Assembly: GCA_002914805.1 (NCBI GenBank) | Contig: JXTB01000187.1 | Span: 320,619-384,618 of the forward strand | Length of the DNA: 64,000 nucleotides | Source: Parasponia andersonii | Lineage: Eukaryota > Streptophyta > Magnoliopsida > Rosales > Cannabaceae | Direction of reading: 5' to 3' | Part shown: positions 1 through 12,300 of the stretch, in pieces | Position numbering within the stretch: the stretch's first letter is position 1 | Layout of the letters: each line of letters starts with the position of its first letter | Made by a program: the position numbers and the translations under genes | The notes under the pieces: model-generated | Seen by the model: the letters and a program-made list of their open reading frames with translations, nothing else | Database searches by the model: none | Told to the model about the DNA's origin: nothing

Positions 1-213
1 TTTCAGAAGTAATTTTGACTCAGCTTTTAACAGGAGCTAGTGTGTCATCACACCAGGCTGAGAATGAAGAGTTAAGAAGCTAAGTGAGAAGCCTTTTACG
101 ACAATTACAGAGTTTGGCTCGAGCAATTGCAGCATTAGGCGACAATATTATTATTCCGCCATCACACAATGGAACTAGATCATTAGAACCTAATCAAGAC
201 AAAGGTGATCATT
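1..213 (+). pseudogene. C-terminal exon of a CACTA transposon-associated protein (partial)
   Basis: The window opens with a splice-acceptor-like TTTCAG followed by an open frame to a TAG at 211-213. The frame encodes a Gln/Leu-rich, probably coiled-coil stretch (AENEELRS, then VRSLLRQLQSLA) and a polar tail. One in-frame TAA sits just after AENEELRS, probably a lost Gln codon. Such tails close the Transposase_24-type proteins carried by plant En/Spm (CACTA) elements. The downstream DNA also looks like a CACTA 3' end, which supports this reading. The rest of the gene lies left of the window. Family assignment is inference; the exon structure is only suggested by the acceptor. Confidence 0.35.
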
Positions 214-779
214 AGTTTCTACTTATTAATTTTAATTCCTATTTGTAAATTTTACTTTTCTTTTTATGTTTACTAAAATTATGATTTTAATTATAATAAA
301 AATTAGTTATTTTTGTCTCATATCTTTTAACAAGTTATTGAATTAATCAAAATATGAATATTTTATTTTTTCAATAAAATAAATTATATTTATTAAAGTG
401 TAATTATTCAAAATCAATTTAATTAGGATTTAAAATAATAAAATAAATTATAATATTTGCAAGGACAAAATATTAAAAGAAATGAAATTACTAGATACTA
501 ATAGTGAGAACAACGCCCTAGCTACTGACCAATTGTGAGGATATTATCCTACTACTACTGTGAGTACTAATAATAATGAACAAAGTACTAGCGAAAAATC
601 TCTTCGATGACATAGTACTAATAGCGAGGACAAAAGTCCTCGTAACTAATCTGTTTTACTATAGCGATAATATTTCTTTTTAACTTTTTTAATTTTTTAA
701 AAGATGAGGTTTAACTAATGACCGTCACTTACTTGTTTTACTATAGTGATAATATTTTTTTGCTTAACTAATGACCATC

Positions 780-899
780 ATTTACTATAAATTTAAAAGA
801 AAATAACATACACGTATCCTACCAAAATTTGAACCTCTGATCTCTCAAATTCACATATACATTCCTCAAGTCTTGGACCAATTGAGCTAATTCCGGTTG
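780..899 (-). repeat. tRNA-like (SINE head) sequence
   Basis: Read on the minus strand, this stretch has an RNA polymerase III box A-like motif TAGCTCAATTGG (878-889) and, about 54 nt on, a box B-like motif GGTTCAAATTT (825-835). The spacing suits a tRNA with a long variable arm or a tRNA-derived SINE. It cannot fold as a complete cloverleaf, so a decayed SINE is likelier than a working tRNA. It lies inside the CACTA-like 3' region. Confidence 0.35.
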
Positions 900-1658
900 A
901 CTATTTCTTTTTAGCTTTTTAGATAAAGGTCTACAAACAAGTAAAGAAAAAGGAAAGAAAGGGAAAAAAAAAAAAAAAGAAAACGAGCTCTATTAAAATT
1001 AAGTGCCGTATCTCATTATTTTGTTTATAAAAAAAAAACGTGTTGTTTAAGTGTGCGTGCCTGTGTTTTCATTCCAGTAACAAAGAAAGAGTTTTCAAAT
1101 ATAATATGTTATATATCTAATCGAAAAAAATTATTATAGAACGAAAAAAATAATAATAACTAAATAACTTTAAAACGCGTGTCCTTATGAGTTCTGTGTT
1201 ACTATTTAAAGGTTCATTCTATCCTTTTAAACAATTTATATAAATATGTTCTAAATTATCAAAAACTAATGATATACCTTTGGTTTCATTCTATTTCTAA
1301 AATGATCAATAATACTAAAAGTGAATAAGTGACATTTTTTAAAACGTCATTAGATTAAAAATTAGTATCATTATTAAAAATGTTTCTAAATCTAAATCTC
1401 GTGGCATTTCTAAATGCTACTAAATAAAAATATTAATAAAATTTTAAAAATATCGCTGAAGATAAATTATAGTGGCCTTTGCTTGAATATCACCAAATTC
1501 AAATATTAGTGACATTTCTATTAAAAAAAATTAGTGATATTTGAAAAATGCTATAAATATAAACTATAGTGACCTTTTTAAGCAAATACTACTGAAACAG
1601 TATTGTAGTGACATTTACAATAAATGTTATTAGCTAATCCATATTTTTCTTCTAGCGA

Positions 1659-3480
1659 GTACGGTGTCATAACGAGGATAGCTCATACAATAAATTTTCC
1701 TTTAGTCCATCGTGATCGACAAATTAGGTTAAAAACTTAGATAAAATTTCTTTGATAGTTGATTTGGTGGAGGGAGTTTGTACAGATGTAGTGAAGTTTG
1801 ATTAAAAAAAAAAACATAAATAAAAGGTTTTATTTAATATTAGTGAAATATATATAAAGCTAAAAGTGACGGATTTTTTTTTATTTTTATATTATCCAAT
1901 AAAATAAATTACTTTCAATGTCGTCTGCCACTTTAGTCTTGTTAATAGCGATTTGGATTGGAAAATGACACCTCAGCCCAAAACAAAAGAAATAGGGAAA
2001 AAAAAAAAAAAAGGAAGGAGCAGAAAAGGAAAAGGGAAAACTTAAAATTATTAATGAAGGAGATGAATTTCATGTGAAAGGGACAAAAATCAAATGGTTC
2101 ATTATCAGCTACGTACATATTAATTAAACCCAAAGCTTTAATTTTTACACTCCTTTAATTCGTATATACATATATAATATATACTATATTAATAAAATAT
2201 TTGTATGCCTATATGATAGGCCTGGGGTCCGACCTTCGACCGAAATTTTAAGATCCCGTTATGGTGTTAGTTATTTTCGTTTTTCTAGCCACGTTGTTGT
2301 AGATAGCATGAGATTCTTTCTTGGAAATACTATAATTTTTTTTTTTTTTTCATTTCCTGCATATCCTGGAATATGAATTGAGAAAATTTCAACTAATTAG
2401 ATCAGGAACTTTCTCGATCAAAGTAATATGATTAAGACCTTATTAATTTATAAGATCAGTTTTCAAGTATTATCAAATTTTAATTAATTAAAGAAAAATT
2501 AATCAAATGGTGATAGAATATAAATATAAATGGGACCACCCCTCTGTACGCTTTTCTGATCCATTTTAAAAAATGAATTTTATTTTTCAAAAATTTGCTT
2601 CCAAAATTACTTTGGAAATTATATTAAAGTGCAAATACAACACAAAATCAAAAGAAATTTTTTTTAACACACCTCTCATCAAAAATAGTTTCTTAGTTTA
2701 TTTATAATTTTAATTTTAGTTATCTTTATTTATGTAATAAAAAAATAGAAGCTAATATATGATTCTGCTGCAAGTGTTTGGTTTTAAGCATAAAATTGTT
2801 TAATAAATGGATTTCAATATCTATTATAGGTTTGTAATTTTATGCACTTTATAGGTTATAAATTTCATGAAGATTAATGAGATCTTTCATTCTTTCGTTA
2901 TCTCTCACTAGGTTCTCCAAATTATAGAACACAATAAAATAAATCCAATTAAAATAGCCAAAAACACCAAAAGAAAACAAAAAGGAGAGGTATACATATA
3001 CATGGAAAAATAAATCCAATTAACAGAGCCAAAAACACAAAAAACAAAAAGGAGAGGTATACATGTACATGGAGTTGATAAAGAAGATTGAACACAATTT
3101 TGGTATTGGAGCCAAAAAGGATCCTAGATATTGTTGAAGTTTGTTGTCTAGAAAGGGGTGGCTAAGGTTCCCTCAAAAAAAAAAAAAAAAAAAAAAGTAG
3201 CTAGGTGAGGAAAGTAAGATACACATATGTCATGGGCAATTTCGGAATACAAAATAGATGGAAAGAGAAAAATTAAAATTTTTAAATTTAATGAGTGGCT
3301 ATAGCAATATGAGGGCTGTCAACAAAACCATTCGTATAAATATGATACCAAGAATTTTACATGGTCCAGCAACTGCCTATATATAGCGCCATACCCAAAT
3401 ATTGAACAAATTTCTAATAGTATGAATGATACAAACACAAATTGCCTTATACAATAATAACCAATCTTATCTAGCAAGGA
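1659..3480. other. AT-rich intergenic stretch, no gene seen
   Basis: Long A and T runs and short ORFs only. No recognisable domain, RNA gene or mobile element apart from the tandem duplication at 2940-3072. Confidence 0.6.
2940..3072 (+). repeat. 71-bp tandem duplication
   Basis: The unit starts TAAATCCAATTA at 2940 and again at 3011, and both copies end with GGAGAGGTATACAT. The copies differ by a few bases and small A-run changes, so the duplication is not very recent. Confidence 0.75.
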
Positions 3481-3595
3481 TCAGCACTCTTTGTTTTGAT
3501 TTTTCACTTTTCAACTCTCTTCAAGACTCCGAATCGATCTTCTTTCAAATGTGTGAAATTCTTTTTTGAAGAACCGTATGAATACGCAAGGAAAT

Positions 3596-4400
3596 TGTTG
3601 GTGCAGTTTTTATCAGTTGTCCACTTGTTTCCAAACTGCTGATGTTGTATCTACCAACTGTCCACGTATCTTTGCTATCCCAGAATACTTTTGACTTCAA
3701 GTCGGATCGACAAGGCAGGGGTGGCCACCTGCAAAGACTCTCCGATACTTAAGTCAGATATTTACCCCTAAGATTTAGTAGCAAGAATTAAGTTTTTCTC
3801 TTGCTTACGAATTTCTGTCTATCTCTGTATATGCTTATGTCCTCAGGGGGACGCATGACTCATATATATAGTTCTGGAACTAAGAATCTTCTGGCTCTCA
3901 ATCCCAAGATCGAGTACCTTTTCTCATCATAATATACTCCAGAAATCATGGACCGTGATTACCATAATTTCCATTGCATCGCCATGACTTGCTTTCTATC
4001 GTTCCCTATGACTCGAGCCTAGCAGGAGCGAGACTTTGACAACCCGCTATTCTGTCAGGATGGTCTGCCTATTACACACATCTACCTAGGATTGTATTAA
4101 ATGCCATGTCTGGGTCTGGAGCAGCGGGCTGCCTCTAATGATCTTCCGGCGGAAGACCCTCGAGACTCTTGACTCCTAGCTGTCGAGGTAAAAATTAGAT
4201 TAAGCCAAACCCATCCAGGGTCTGGGATGGATTCGGCTCTGGTCTGTGACAACTCACGGGCTCATACGGTGTCACGTACGACTTTTAGGCGGTCATTCGG
4301 GACACGTGTCGGACGGCGTGCCCATTGTCACCTATTTTGCTTCTTAACCTTCCACGTGATATATGATCTAGTAACGGCCCCCACAGAAATACTTCGAAAG
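3596..4400. repeat. Possible LTR-retrotransposon remnant
   Basis: This block is clearly richer in G+C than its AT-rich surroundings. It contains a TATA-like run (ATATATATAG near 3865) and starts with TGTTGGTGCAG, as LTRs often do. No matching second LTR, primer site or polypurine tract is visible, and the right boundary is uncertain. A short open frame at 4227-4415 shows no known domain. Assignment to an LTR is inference from composition and phrase style. Confidence 0.25.
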
Positions 4401-5530
4401 ATAATTTCTAAGTAAAAGGGTCTCTAAAAATATTTCTGGTCTTTATATAAAAATTTACAAGTCCTTATATGAAACAACCTTGTCTTCACTCACCAACCCT
4501 TAAAATTGACATCAAAATTGATTAAAAACATTGAGGAAACTTTTCCCATTAATCCACACATTTTCCAATCGTAAAAAATTTGATCTTGTTAGTAAGTACC
4601 GATTTTCCTGAAATGTCGTAACATTTTGTTAAATCTCCTGAAATGTTGCAATACTAGGAAATCTTCCTGAAGCCATGTGTTTGAAATGAAGACATGGAAA
4701 AATCTGTCAAAAACACAATTTATTCAGAAATAAGATGGAAATAAATTACTCAATCATTATCCAAATAAAACTAAATGATAATATAAGAAATTTCCGATTA
4801 AAGTATTTACAGAATCAATTAAAGATAAGTAGACAAATCCTTTACCTTTAATTGAACACGATTAATTAAGATACATAACGACTCGTCATCAAGTGAAATT
4901 GTAAGCAAGTCACTCAGGAAAATACATTAAGGAAACTTTTACATAATTAGTCAATGAATTTCTCTTAATTTTGTGAGTTTTCCTTAACAATGTATGAACA
5001 GAAGTATACAAAATAACATAAGCAATTCCTATCATCTTCTATAGAGCATGATATTCTGTCCGAATACGTGATTGACAATAAGAGAAAAACAGTAAGGAAA
5101 GAATTAATCAATAACGTAACAGGTATTGTAAAGAAATATCTTGTAAATAAATCATTATTCCGTATTATCTTCTCAGAAAAATACCTCTTTACAAATAATT
5201 TCTCGCACTAATTCTCAAGTTTGAATTCAAAACAGTTTTATGACAAATATTGAAAAACACAGAAAGATCAAATATTTTAGTTTCATATTACAGCATGAAG
5301 AGCCTGGACTCTCTCATAGGTAATCCTCTAGGCATACACCAGTCATATTTCTCAATAACATGGATGATGCAAAATTTAAGACTAACACTCAGAACACACT
5401 GTTGTTCGTTGTAAATGGACTGAACTCTAAAAAGTAAAGAGAAGTGCGCCATGGATTCTTGTTGATGACTTTTCGAAGCATAATTTAGTGATTTGGGTGA
5501 CCAAACTAGCAAACGAAGTTAGATGCATGT
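4401..5530. other. AT-rich intergenic stretch, no gene seen
   Basis: Only short chance reading frames. I see no conserved protein, RNA gene or repeat structure. Confidence 0.55.
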
Positions 5531-6002
5531 GTGTACTATAAAAATCTGGATTTTAAGAGGGTAAGTAGGAAATTTTACCATTTATGGATTTAATAATAGA
5601 GAGGTTTAATTGCGAAAGTTTTGTGGAATAGGAACTTAAATATAATTTTTTGAGAGATTAGATTGCAAAGATTTTAAAAGTTAGGGGTCAAAGTGTAATT
5701 CTAGAAAAATTACACAGTGCCCATTATATGGGGCACAGATGGCCCCATTCTTCTTCTTCCTTTTCTCTCTTTCCCTCGGCTCTGTCTCTCTTCCTTCAAC
5801 TGAAGAGCAACCGTGAGCTATAGTTCTTGCGCGAGTAGCCACCAGCCAGCGGGTCGGTGCAACTCCGCCTCGATGCTAGTTGCATGCCGCTGACCCTACT
5901 ATAGTCGCCAGAACTACCAAACGCCATCCAAGGGAGAGAGAAGCCGATGTTTTTGACCAACGACATGTATTCAGGCCACTATTTGACCTCAAACTTGGCT
6001 AG
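5530..6002 (+). mobile_element. LTR fragment of a Tekay-like Ty3/gypsy element
   Basis: The phrase GGGGTCAAAGTGTAATTCTA near 5683, followed by a pyrimidine-rich, then GC-rich stretch (5750-5940), parallels the 5' half of the better preserved LTR at 58066-60266, which has GGGGTCAAAATGTAATTATT and a similar GC-rich segment. The copy runs into an assembly gap at 6003. Confidence 0.4.
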
Positions 6003-6765
6003 NNNNNNNNNNNNNNNNNNNNNNNNNNNNNNNNNNNNNNNNNNNNNNNNNNNNNNNNNNNNNNNNNNNNNNNNNNNNNNNNNNNNNNNNNNNNNNNNNN
6101 NNNNNNNNNNNNNNNNNNNNNNNNNNNNNNNNNNNNNNNNNNNNNNNNNNNNNNNNNNNNNNNNNNNNNNNNNNNNNNNNNNNNNNNNNNNNNNNNNNNN
6201 NNNNNNNNNNNNNNNNNNNNNNNNNNNNNNNNNNNNNNNNNNNNNNNNNNNNNNNNNNNNNNNNNNNNNNNNNNNNNNNNNNNNNNNNNNNNNNNNNNNN
6301 NNNNNNNNNNNNNNNNNNNNNNNNNNNNNNNNNNNNNNNNNNNNNNNNNNNNNNNNNNNNNNNNNNNNNNNNNNNNNNNNNNNNNNNNNNNNNNNNNNNN
6401 NNNNNNNNNNNNNNNNNNNNNNNNNNNNNNNNNNNNNNNNNNNNNNNNNNNNNNNNNNNNNNNNNNNNNNNNNNNNNNNNNNNNNNNNNNNNNNNNNNNN
6501 NNNNNNNNNNNNNNNNNNNNNNNNNNNNNNNNNNNNNNNNNNNNNNNNNNNNNNNNNNNNNNNNNNNNNNNNNNNNNNNNNNNNNNNNNNNNNNNNNNNN
6601 NNNNNNNNNNNNNNNNNNNNNNNNNNNNNNNNNNNNNNNNNNNNNNNNNNNNNNNNNNNNNNNNNNNNNNNNNNNNNNNNNNNNNNNNNNNNNNNNNNNN
6701 NNNNNNNNNNNNNNNNNNNNNNNNNNNNNNNNNNNNNNNNNNNNNNNNNNNNNNNNNNNNNNNNN
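6003..6765. other. Assembly gap (763 N)
   Basis: No sequence. The gap lies between an LTR fragment and the 3' part of a CACTA transposase-type gene, so it probably holds repeats. Any reading frame drawn across it is meaningless. Confidence 0.99.
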
Positions 6766-7674
6766 TTCTCAGCTAGCTACTGCTTCAAGGTGGCGATTGT
6801 CTCAGCGATTTGTCCCGTGCTGGCAGCCCTCTGTCCCCCTATACTTTTCAGCCGAGGAAGTGCTCCCAACCCTTTCTGCAACCTAGATCTAGTCCTTAAA
6901 GCCTTGGACACGATCTAAAATTTATCGACCTGTTCCGGCCCTACCACAGACTTAGCAGATGAGGCACCATCTCCAAGCTCAGACTGAGTACGAGACTGAG
7001 TTTGAGTTAGTGCCTCCGCCCTAGACGTAACCTTCTCCGCCTACAAAATAAAATAAAAATTACAGTAATTATAATTAATATACGCAAATTAAATATTTTA
7101 AACAAACAGAATGAATTCTTACATGTTTCTCCTGGGTATACTCGTTCCTCCAACCAGATAGCTTGAGATGACGGCTCTCGAAGTAGTCGATAGGGCTCAT
7201 AACCTCTCCGGTCTTTGGATTACCCTATGAAAAGTAGGTAAAAAAAAGTAGATTATTTGGTTATAGAATATTTTGTATTGATTAGAGAAAATGTTTGACT
7301 TTCTAACCTTTGCCTTCATCTGGCTAATCATGCTAGAGGACCCATGTGCAGGCGGACACAATTGCTTAGACCAATTTTCCGAGTTCTGTGTCGAAACTTT
7401 CTGAAAAAATACACAAGTTGTTAATTTCACCATTGATTATCATTTATTCTTAATAATTAATTTTTTTTTTTTGTAAAAGCATATTAATTACCTCAAACTC
7501 TTGAGAACCGAAACGGTCGCACAAAATATTCCACTGATCGAAGGGAACATTCTTATACGGATTGGCCTTAATAAAAGCCATATCCCTCTTACCCCATATT
7601 TTCGTAAAATAATTCTGCATCATGTTGCGCCAATCCCGTAAATATGCTATCATGAATTGCTCAATAGAGTCCAT
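6766..7674 (-). pseudogene. Transposase_24-type (Ptta/En/Spm) gene fragment with introns
   Basis: On the minus strand the exons read IEQFMIAYLRDW...QWNILCDRFGSQEFE (7674 to about 7492), KVSTQNSENWSKQ...HGSSSM, NPKTGEVMSPIDYFESRHLK and AEKVTSRAEALTQTQ. The WxxLCxRF...SxxNxxNW pattern matches the Transposase_24 domain (PF03004) of plant CACTA elements. Each junction has a GT donor and AG acceptor on the minus strand: introns lie about 7401-7491, 7226-7306 and 7042-7122. The frame reaches a stop near 6917, after which similar-looking sequence continues into the N gap, so the C-terminus is broken or mis-framed. No upstream exon was found right of 7674. Transposase_24 proteins accompany the TnpD-like transposase; the latter is not visible here. 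Confidence 0.55.
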
Positions 7675-9815
7675 GAAGAGTACAAGTTCCCCTCTCTTTT
7701 TTTGGTATTCAATAGTTTATTACATATTTTGGTGCACTAAAATAATGAACACATGTTCCAAAAATTATGTTTAACAGACTGCACACACGACGCCGAGTAC
7801 CAAGAGGTGTGCACACTAAGTGTGAACACTCGGTACTTAATACCTAGTGTGTGTGTATATTTGCGCACACAACACTTGTAGCCAAGTGTGTACATATTTC
7901 CATAAGAAAATCACCTACATTATAATACAAATTACATATAAAACTAAAATATAAATCTAAAATATATAAACTAAAATATTTCAGAGTTGTTTCAAACTAA
8001 TCTCATACTTCATACTACATAATTCATCCTTGAAAGAAAAACTACATAATTCAATATAATTATAAGAGAACTCAATCTTGAAAATTTTACAAACAAAGCT
8101 CAATTACAAAAACCAAAAAAAAAAAATAAAAGAAAAGAAAAATAGAATAATTTTCTATTTTAATTTTCACAAGACGTAGTTAAAATTAATAAATAAATTA
8201 AAAATCATGTACCTTCGAAATTTGGAAGTAAATTATTATCACATAAGTCATAACATAAGACATATTATAATATGTATCCAAAATTAGCATAAGTATGAGT
8301 TTAATGACTTTGATAGAGATATGGAAAATAAAGTCATTCACATAACAGCACACGAAAATAAATAGATTAACTGCCTAAATAGTGGGTAAGAATTACTAAC
8401 ATAATATAGAATTATCAAACTATTTGCCTTTCATGATTAGTTGTAATCACCTATTTCTGAGGGCAAAATCATGAACTTCATTTGGTGCCATGTGTGAAAG
8501 GACAAAAATAGAATGCCAATAGCAACTAGAGTTAATTATATAACCAATTCAACTTTGAATCACCGAAACGAACTATTGGCTTTAGTTCTTTCCTTTCCCT
8601 CGTATTCCTCCTCCCACGTATAGTGTTGTACCTCATATTGAAGTTGCTACACCTGATTAATTTGCTAGATAATAGGATTTGAAGTTGGAGAGCGAAACCA
8701 ATACTTAATTAATTGCTATCCCATTTCTCTCTTTCTCCTTTTTTTTTGCATAAGCTTTGGAACTTTTTTTTTTAATTGTTATTACTATTATTTTTGTATT
8801 GTTTCAAATTCGAAGACCCATTTATGGAACGTTCTAGACTAGTGTACAGATGACAATTAATGATAGTTACTTTCTAGATTAATTTTGGGTTTATTGGACC
8901 ACTTCTCTCATCGGCCTAATTCACCTACATTAAAGAATGGGCTTTATTTGAGGACCAGAATCTATGTGTGCATGTTCACTTTTCCTGACAATCTAATTTT
9001 GGTATCCTAATTTATGTCGTCTAAGTTTCTAACCAATCATAAAATTTACAATTTTTTTTGATAGTTTTATAGTTTTAAATGATACGGCAATAGCGATAGA
9101 AGAGGCTACTCGTCGATCACTTGTGATATTATTGAGTTTGAGACCTAAGGTTCACATAATTAAGTTTTATTTATATGTTTCTTTTTTCACTTAAGTTTCA
9201 AGTATTAAAAACTTTGTAAGTAGTTGTCTTATAATTTTAATTGTCACTACGATGTTTATCATTGACAAGGGAAATTAAATAGTAAAGTTATAATCAAACA
9301 ATGAAACATGAAAATACTTTTGTTTTAATTAAGTTTCTAATATGTAAAATAAGTTAGTATTAAATTTGGGGTATTGTTAAGTTTAAAATAATCTAGATCA
9401 CACTGCATCCTAATTTTTTATTCTTTATTTTTTGAAGTCCACTACGTCCTAAATTTTAAAATAACTAAGATATAATATTGTAACTTGATTAGCAATATCT
9501 TAAAACATTCAAGTAGCTGCAATGTTGCTAATAATTAGTCAAATGTAAGGCCAAGACTGGTCAAGATAAAAAATATTTAAATATATTTTAAATTATTTAG
9601 ATGCAAATTCTTATAAACTCTAGAATAATTTAAACCAAAAATCTCTCTAGTGAGTTATATATGTATGTTTGGCTTTTTTATTAGATTTGGACCAACCAAG
9701 GATAGTACTTTTTAGCATTTAATAGTATTATACTATTATTAACAGAATCACAGAATCATATGATGACCATGAAAGGAGGTCAAAGAGAAAAAGAATAACA
9801 GAATTTACCAAACAT
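7675..9815. other. AT-rich stretch with subterminal-type short repeats, no gene
   Basis: Between 7770 and 7890 short inverted motifs recur (GTGTGCACACTAAGTGTG, TGCGCACACAACACTTG, GAGTACC/GGTACT). They look like CACTA subterminal repeats and sit next to the transposase fragment. The rest is AT-rich without recognisable features. Confidence 0.4.
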
Positions 9816-11185
9816 TACTACAAAAATCACTTACTATCAAATATTATGCCCTAGCAAAAAATCTAGTACAGGGGCTTCTATGATAGGAACATTTACCAGT
9901 GGGTTTAATTATTAAAATTCATTGAATAAATATATATATATATATATNAAAAAAAAAAATGTTGCAGCATCTTTCAGTTTTCATATATACCTTTCTTTAT
10001 GGTTTTTGATGAGTAATATAATTTGACTACATATATAGTTGTAAGGACGTGAGATATTTTTGATTAAACTTGTCTTAATAGTGGAGAGTGAATCTACATG
10101 ATTAATCAGTCAAATCCTTAGTTTTGAATTTTAATAAAAGATTAAGTATGCCAATTTCTATACCTTTGGCTGGCCATAGATTTCCACTAAAATGAATCTA
10201 AGATTAAAACATGTTCGTGAACTGTCCAGACCTATCACAATACTTATTTTGTCCAAAAACCTTTGAGATTTCTCTCTATTTCATAGCCGGACAATGGCAG
10301 AGGAAATCAGTGAGAAAGAAGGATTTTGTCAATTTCAACTACATCACCAACATAGAAAAAAAAAATAATAAATAAAATCATAATCCTACGGACTACGGAC
10401 TCCAAAATTACCATTTCACACTCTGAATCATACAAAAAAATTAAAATCCAAACATATTACACACTTTCTTCCACTCACTCAACAAAAAATTAAATTTAAA
10501 TTTAAATTTAAAAAAAAAAGAGCCAATCAATACCGAAAAATAATTGAAGCCTTTGAAAATGAGAAACTTAATCGGGCTCAACAGACAAACCCTAATAGCA
10601 AGCATAATCCAAATTTTGAAGATTGAAGAAGAACAAGAGAGATTTGGGTCATACAAAAAGTTTGGTACCTGATGATTTAGGGTCCGAGTGGATCTGATAA
10701 CGACATTGGAATTCAGTGATTTTCAGTACTAAATTATTATTTTGGCATGAGACGGAAGCTAAAACTAGAGAGGAAAGAGACAGCTCAAGGGATTGAGGGA
10801 TCTTGAGGAGGGTAACAGAGAGAGAGAGCTTGAGATTAGAGAGAGAGAGAGAGAGAGAAAGAATGAGCTTCAGAGGAGAGAAATAGAGAGCTTCAGCAGT
10901 GAAAGAATGAAAGAGGGGTTATAGGATTTTATCATAATCCTATTTCAAAATAACGTCGTTTTGCTTCTTTTTTTTTAATTAAAAATTGATATTTTCCGAC
11001 AGAAACCATTAATCTGTCGGCGTATTGACACTATACCGGTGGAGACCCATTGATGAAAGATGCCTAATAATTAATTTTTTCAGTAATCTTTTGCCGATGG
11101 GTTTTACTCAAACCTGTCGGTAAATGTAAGCTTTCACCAATGGGCTATTAGTAGTCCATCTGCAAAAATCATATTTCTTGTAGTG
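9816..11185. mobile_element. Non-autonomous CACTA-like element
   Basis: The right end is ATATTTCTTGTAGTG (to 11185), a classic CACTA terminus. The left end, TACTACAAAAATCAC from 9816, is a degenerate partner. Subterminal motifs occur on both sides: ACCAGTGGGTTTAATT near 9896 on the left, and ACCAATGGGCTATTAG, GATGGGTTTTACTC and CTGTCGG on the right. No transposase is encoded. The three bases outside the two ends do not match, so the target duplication is not confirmed. It contains a single N at 9948 and, at about 10440-10930, sequence resembling a captured gene start. Confidence 0.5.
10440..10930 (-). other. Probable captured host gene 5' end inside the CACTA-like element
   Basis: Read on the minus strand this is a CT-rich leader with a (CT)n run (10834-10857), then mixed sequence and an exon-like end ATCATCAG followed by GTACC. 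That looks like a plant 5' UTR and first exon followed by an intron. The leader is GC-richer than the element's ends. I recognise no encoded protein, and the start codon is not clear. Confidence 0.3.
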
Positions 11186-11995
11186 CTGGTTTTAGTCCAG
11201 ACCCGAATTGGACGAATTATATATCTAACTTGGTTATTTAGGGTGCTAAGAATTCAGTGAAGGGATCTATTTATTGATTTGAAGTTCTGTTAAGAAGTTG
11301 GTTTTTCATAAGAGAGTGATCGATAGTTTGGAATTAGTTCTTGACCTCCCTTGAGTAACTAATAGCGTGGTATCGCTTTTTAGTAAGGTAAAGATTTAGT
11401 TGCCTATGTTTTATATCGTTTTTGAATAAAACTTATTTTATGCTACAGATAATGACAAATGTGATTTTAGAACTATTTCGGATATCTGTGATGAAACTGG
11501 ATTGTATGCTATATATTATATTGTTCTGTGACTTTTCTGAGTATAGACTATTTTTTAAGATATCAAAATAGGACCGTTATGCTACCCTGTTTTTCTATAA
11601 AACTTAGTATACTTATTTTATTGAAAAACTAGATCACAACTATTTTTATATTTTAGTTCCATATTGCACATATCATAGGCTCATATATAAGCACTGTGTT
11701 AGTATTGTCGGTTTACAGTGTGGCATTATATGCCCCATCATCAATATAGAGTCCGTAAACCCACGCTAGATTTGTTTTCTTTAATGATCTCTCCATTTGG
11801 TAGAAGTAGGTAGTACATTTACCCATCCAGATTTGGTAGGTGACACATGGGTATCCTGTTTAGGTATAGGCTTAGGTGTCAAACAATTCGGTATACTTAG
11901 TACTATCATCCTGGATTTCCATTGATAAGAGAATGTGAGTTTATAGATATAGGTTGATTTGTGTCATGTGCTTATAAATTGAATAGTTTTGACTA

Positions 11996-12039
<44 letters not shown>

Positions 12040-12300
12040 GGATTAATAGTTTTGGACTATTATATATATGTTTTGGATTAAACTAACTATGCAAGAACTT
12101 TCTATCACAAAAATATTTTCAAAAGAGGTAATTATTTTCCTACTGGATATTTTATGCTCACCCTCTACCTTCCTTTCTCAGGTGGTATTCAGTGCGACCT
12201 TGATAATCAAGAGGATTAAGAGGCTATCTTTTACTGTAGTTCGTTGTCTTGGTAATATTAGAAACTTAGTATTGTTATAGTGTTGGTTTGGATTTTGATT
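11186..12300 (+). mobile_element. Tekay-like LTR remnant
   Basis: Landmarks parallel the LTR at 58066-60266 in the same order: TAACTTGGTTATTTAGGGTGC with an AATTCAGTG block (11225-11260), a GATTTGAAGTTCTGTT block, and near the end CTACCTTCCTTTCTCAGGTGG plus ATTCAGTG (12165-12195). It is heavily diverged. Its 5' part is missing, cut off where the CACTA-like element ends. Confidence 0.4.

Larger units (their letters stand above)
1..1658 (+). mobile_element. 3' part of a CACTA (En/Spm)-like transposon
   Basis: After the coding end at 213 there is 1.4 kb of AT-rich DNA with repeated short motifs: TACTAATAGCGAGG-like around 490-640 and AGTGACATTT-like around 1330-1610. Subterminal repeats of this kind are typical of CACTA elements. 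The stretch closes at 1644-1657 with TTTTTCTTCTAGCG, a two-mismatch match to the usual CACTA right end TTTTTCTTGTAGTG. The left end is outside the window, so target duplication cannot be tested. Confidence 0.35.

Noticed and set aside
5947..6918. A 323-codon plus-strand frame across the first gap
   Set aside because: Most of it is N; the readable ends belong to an LTR fragment and to the opposite strand of the Transposase_24 gene.
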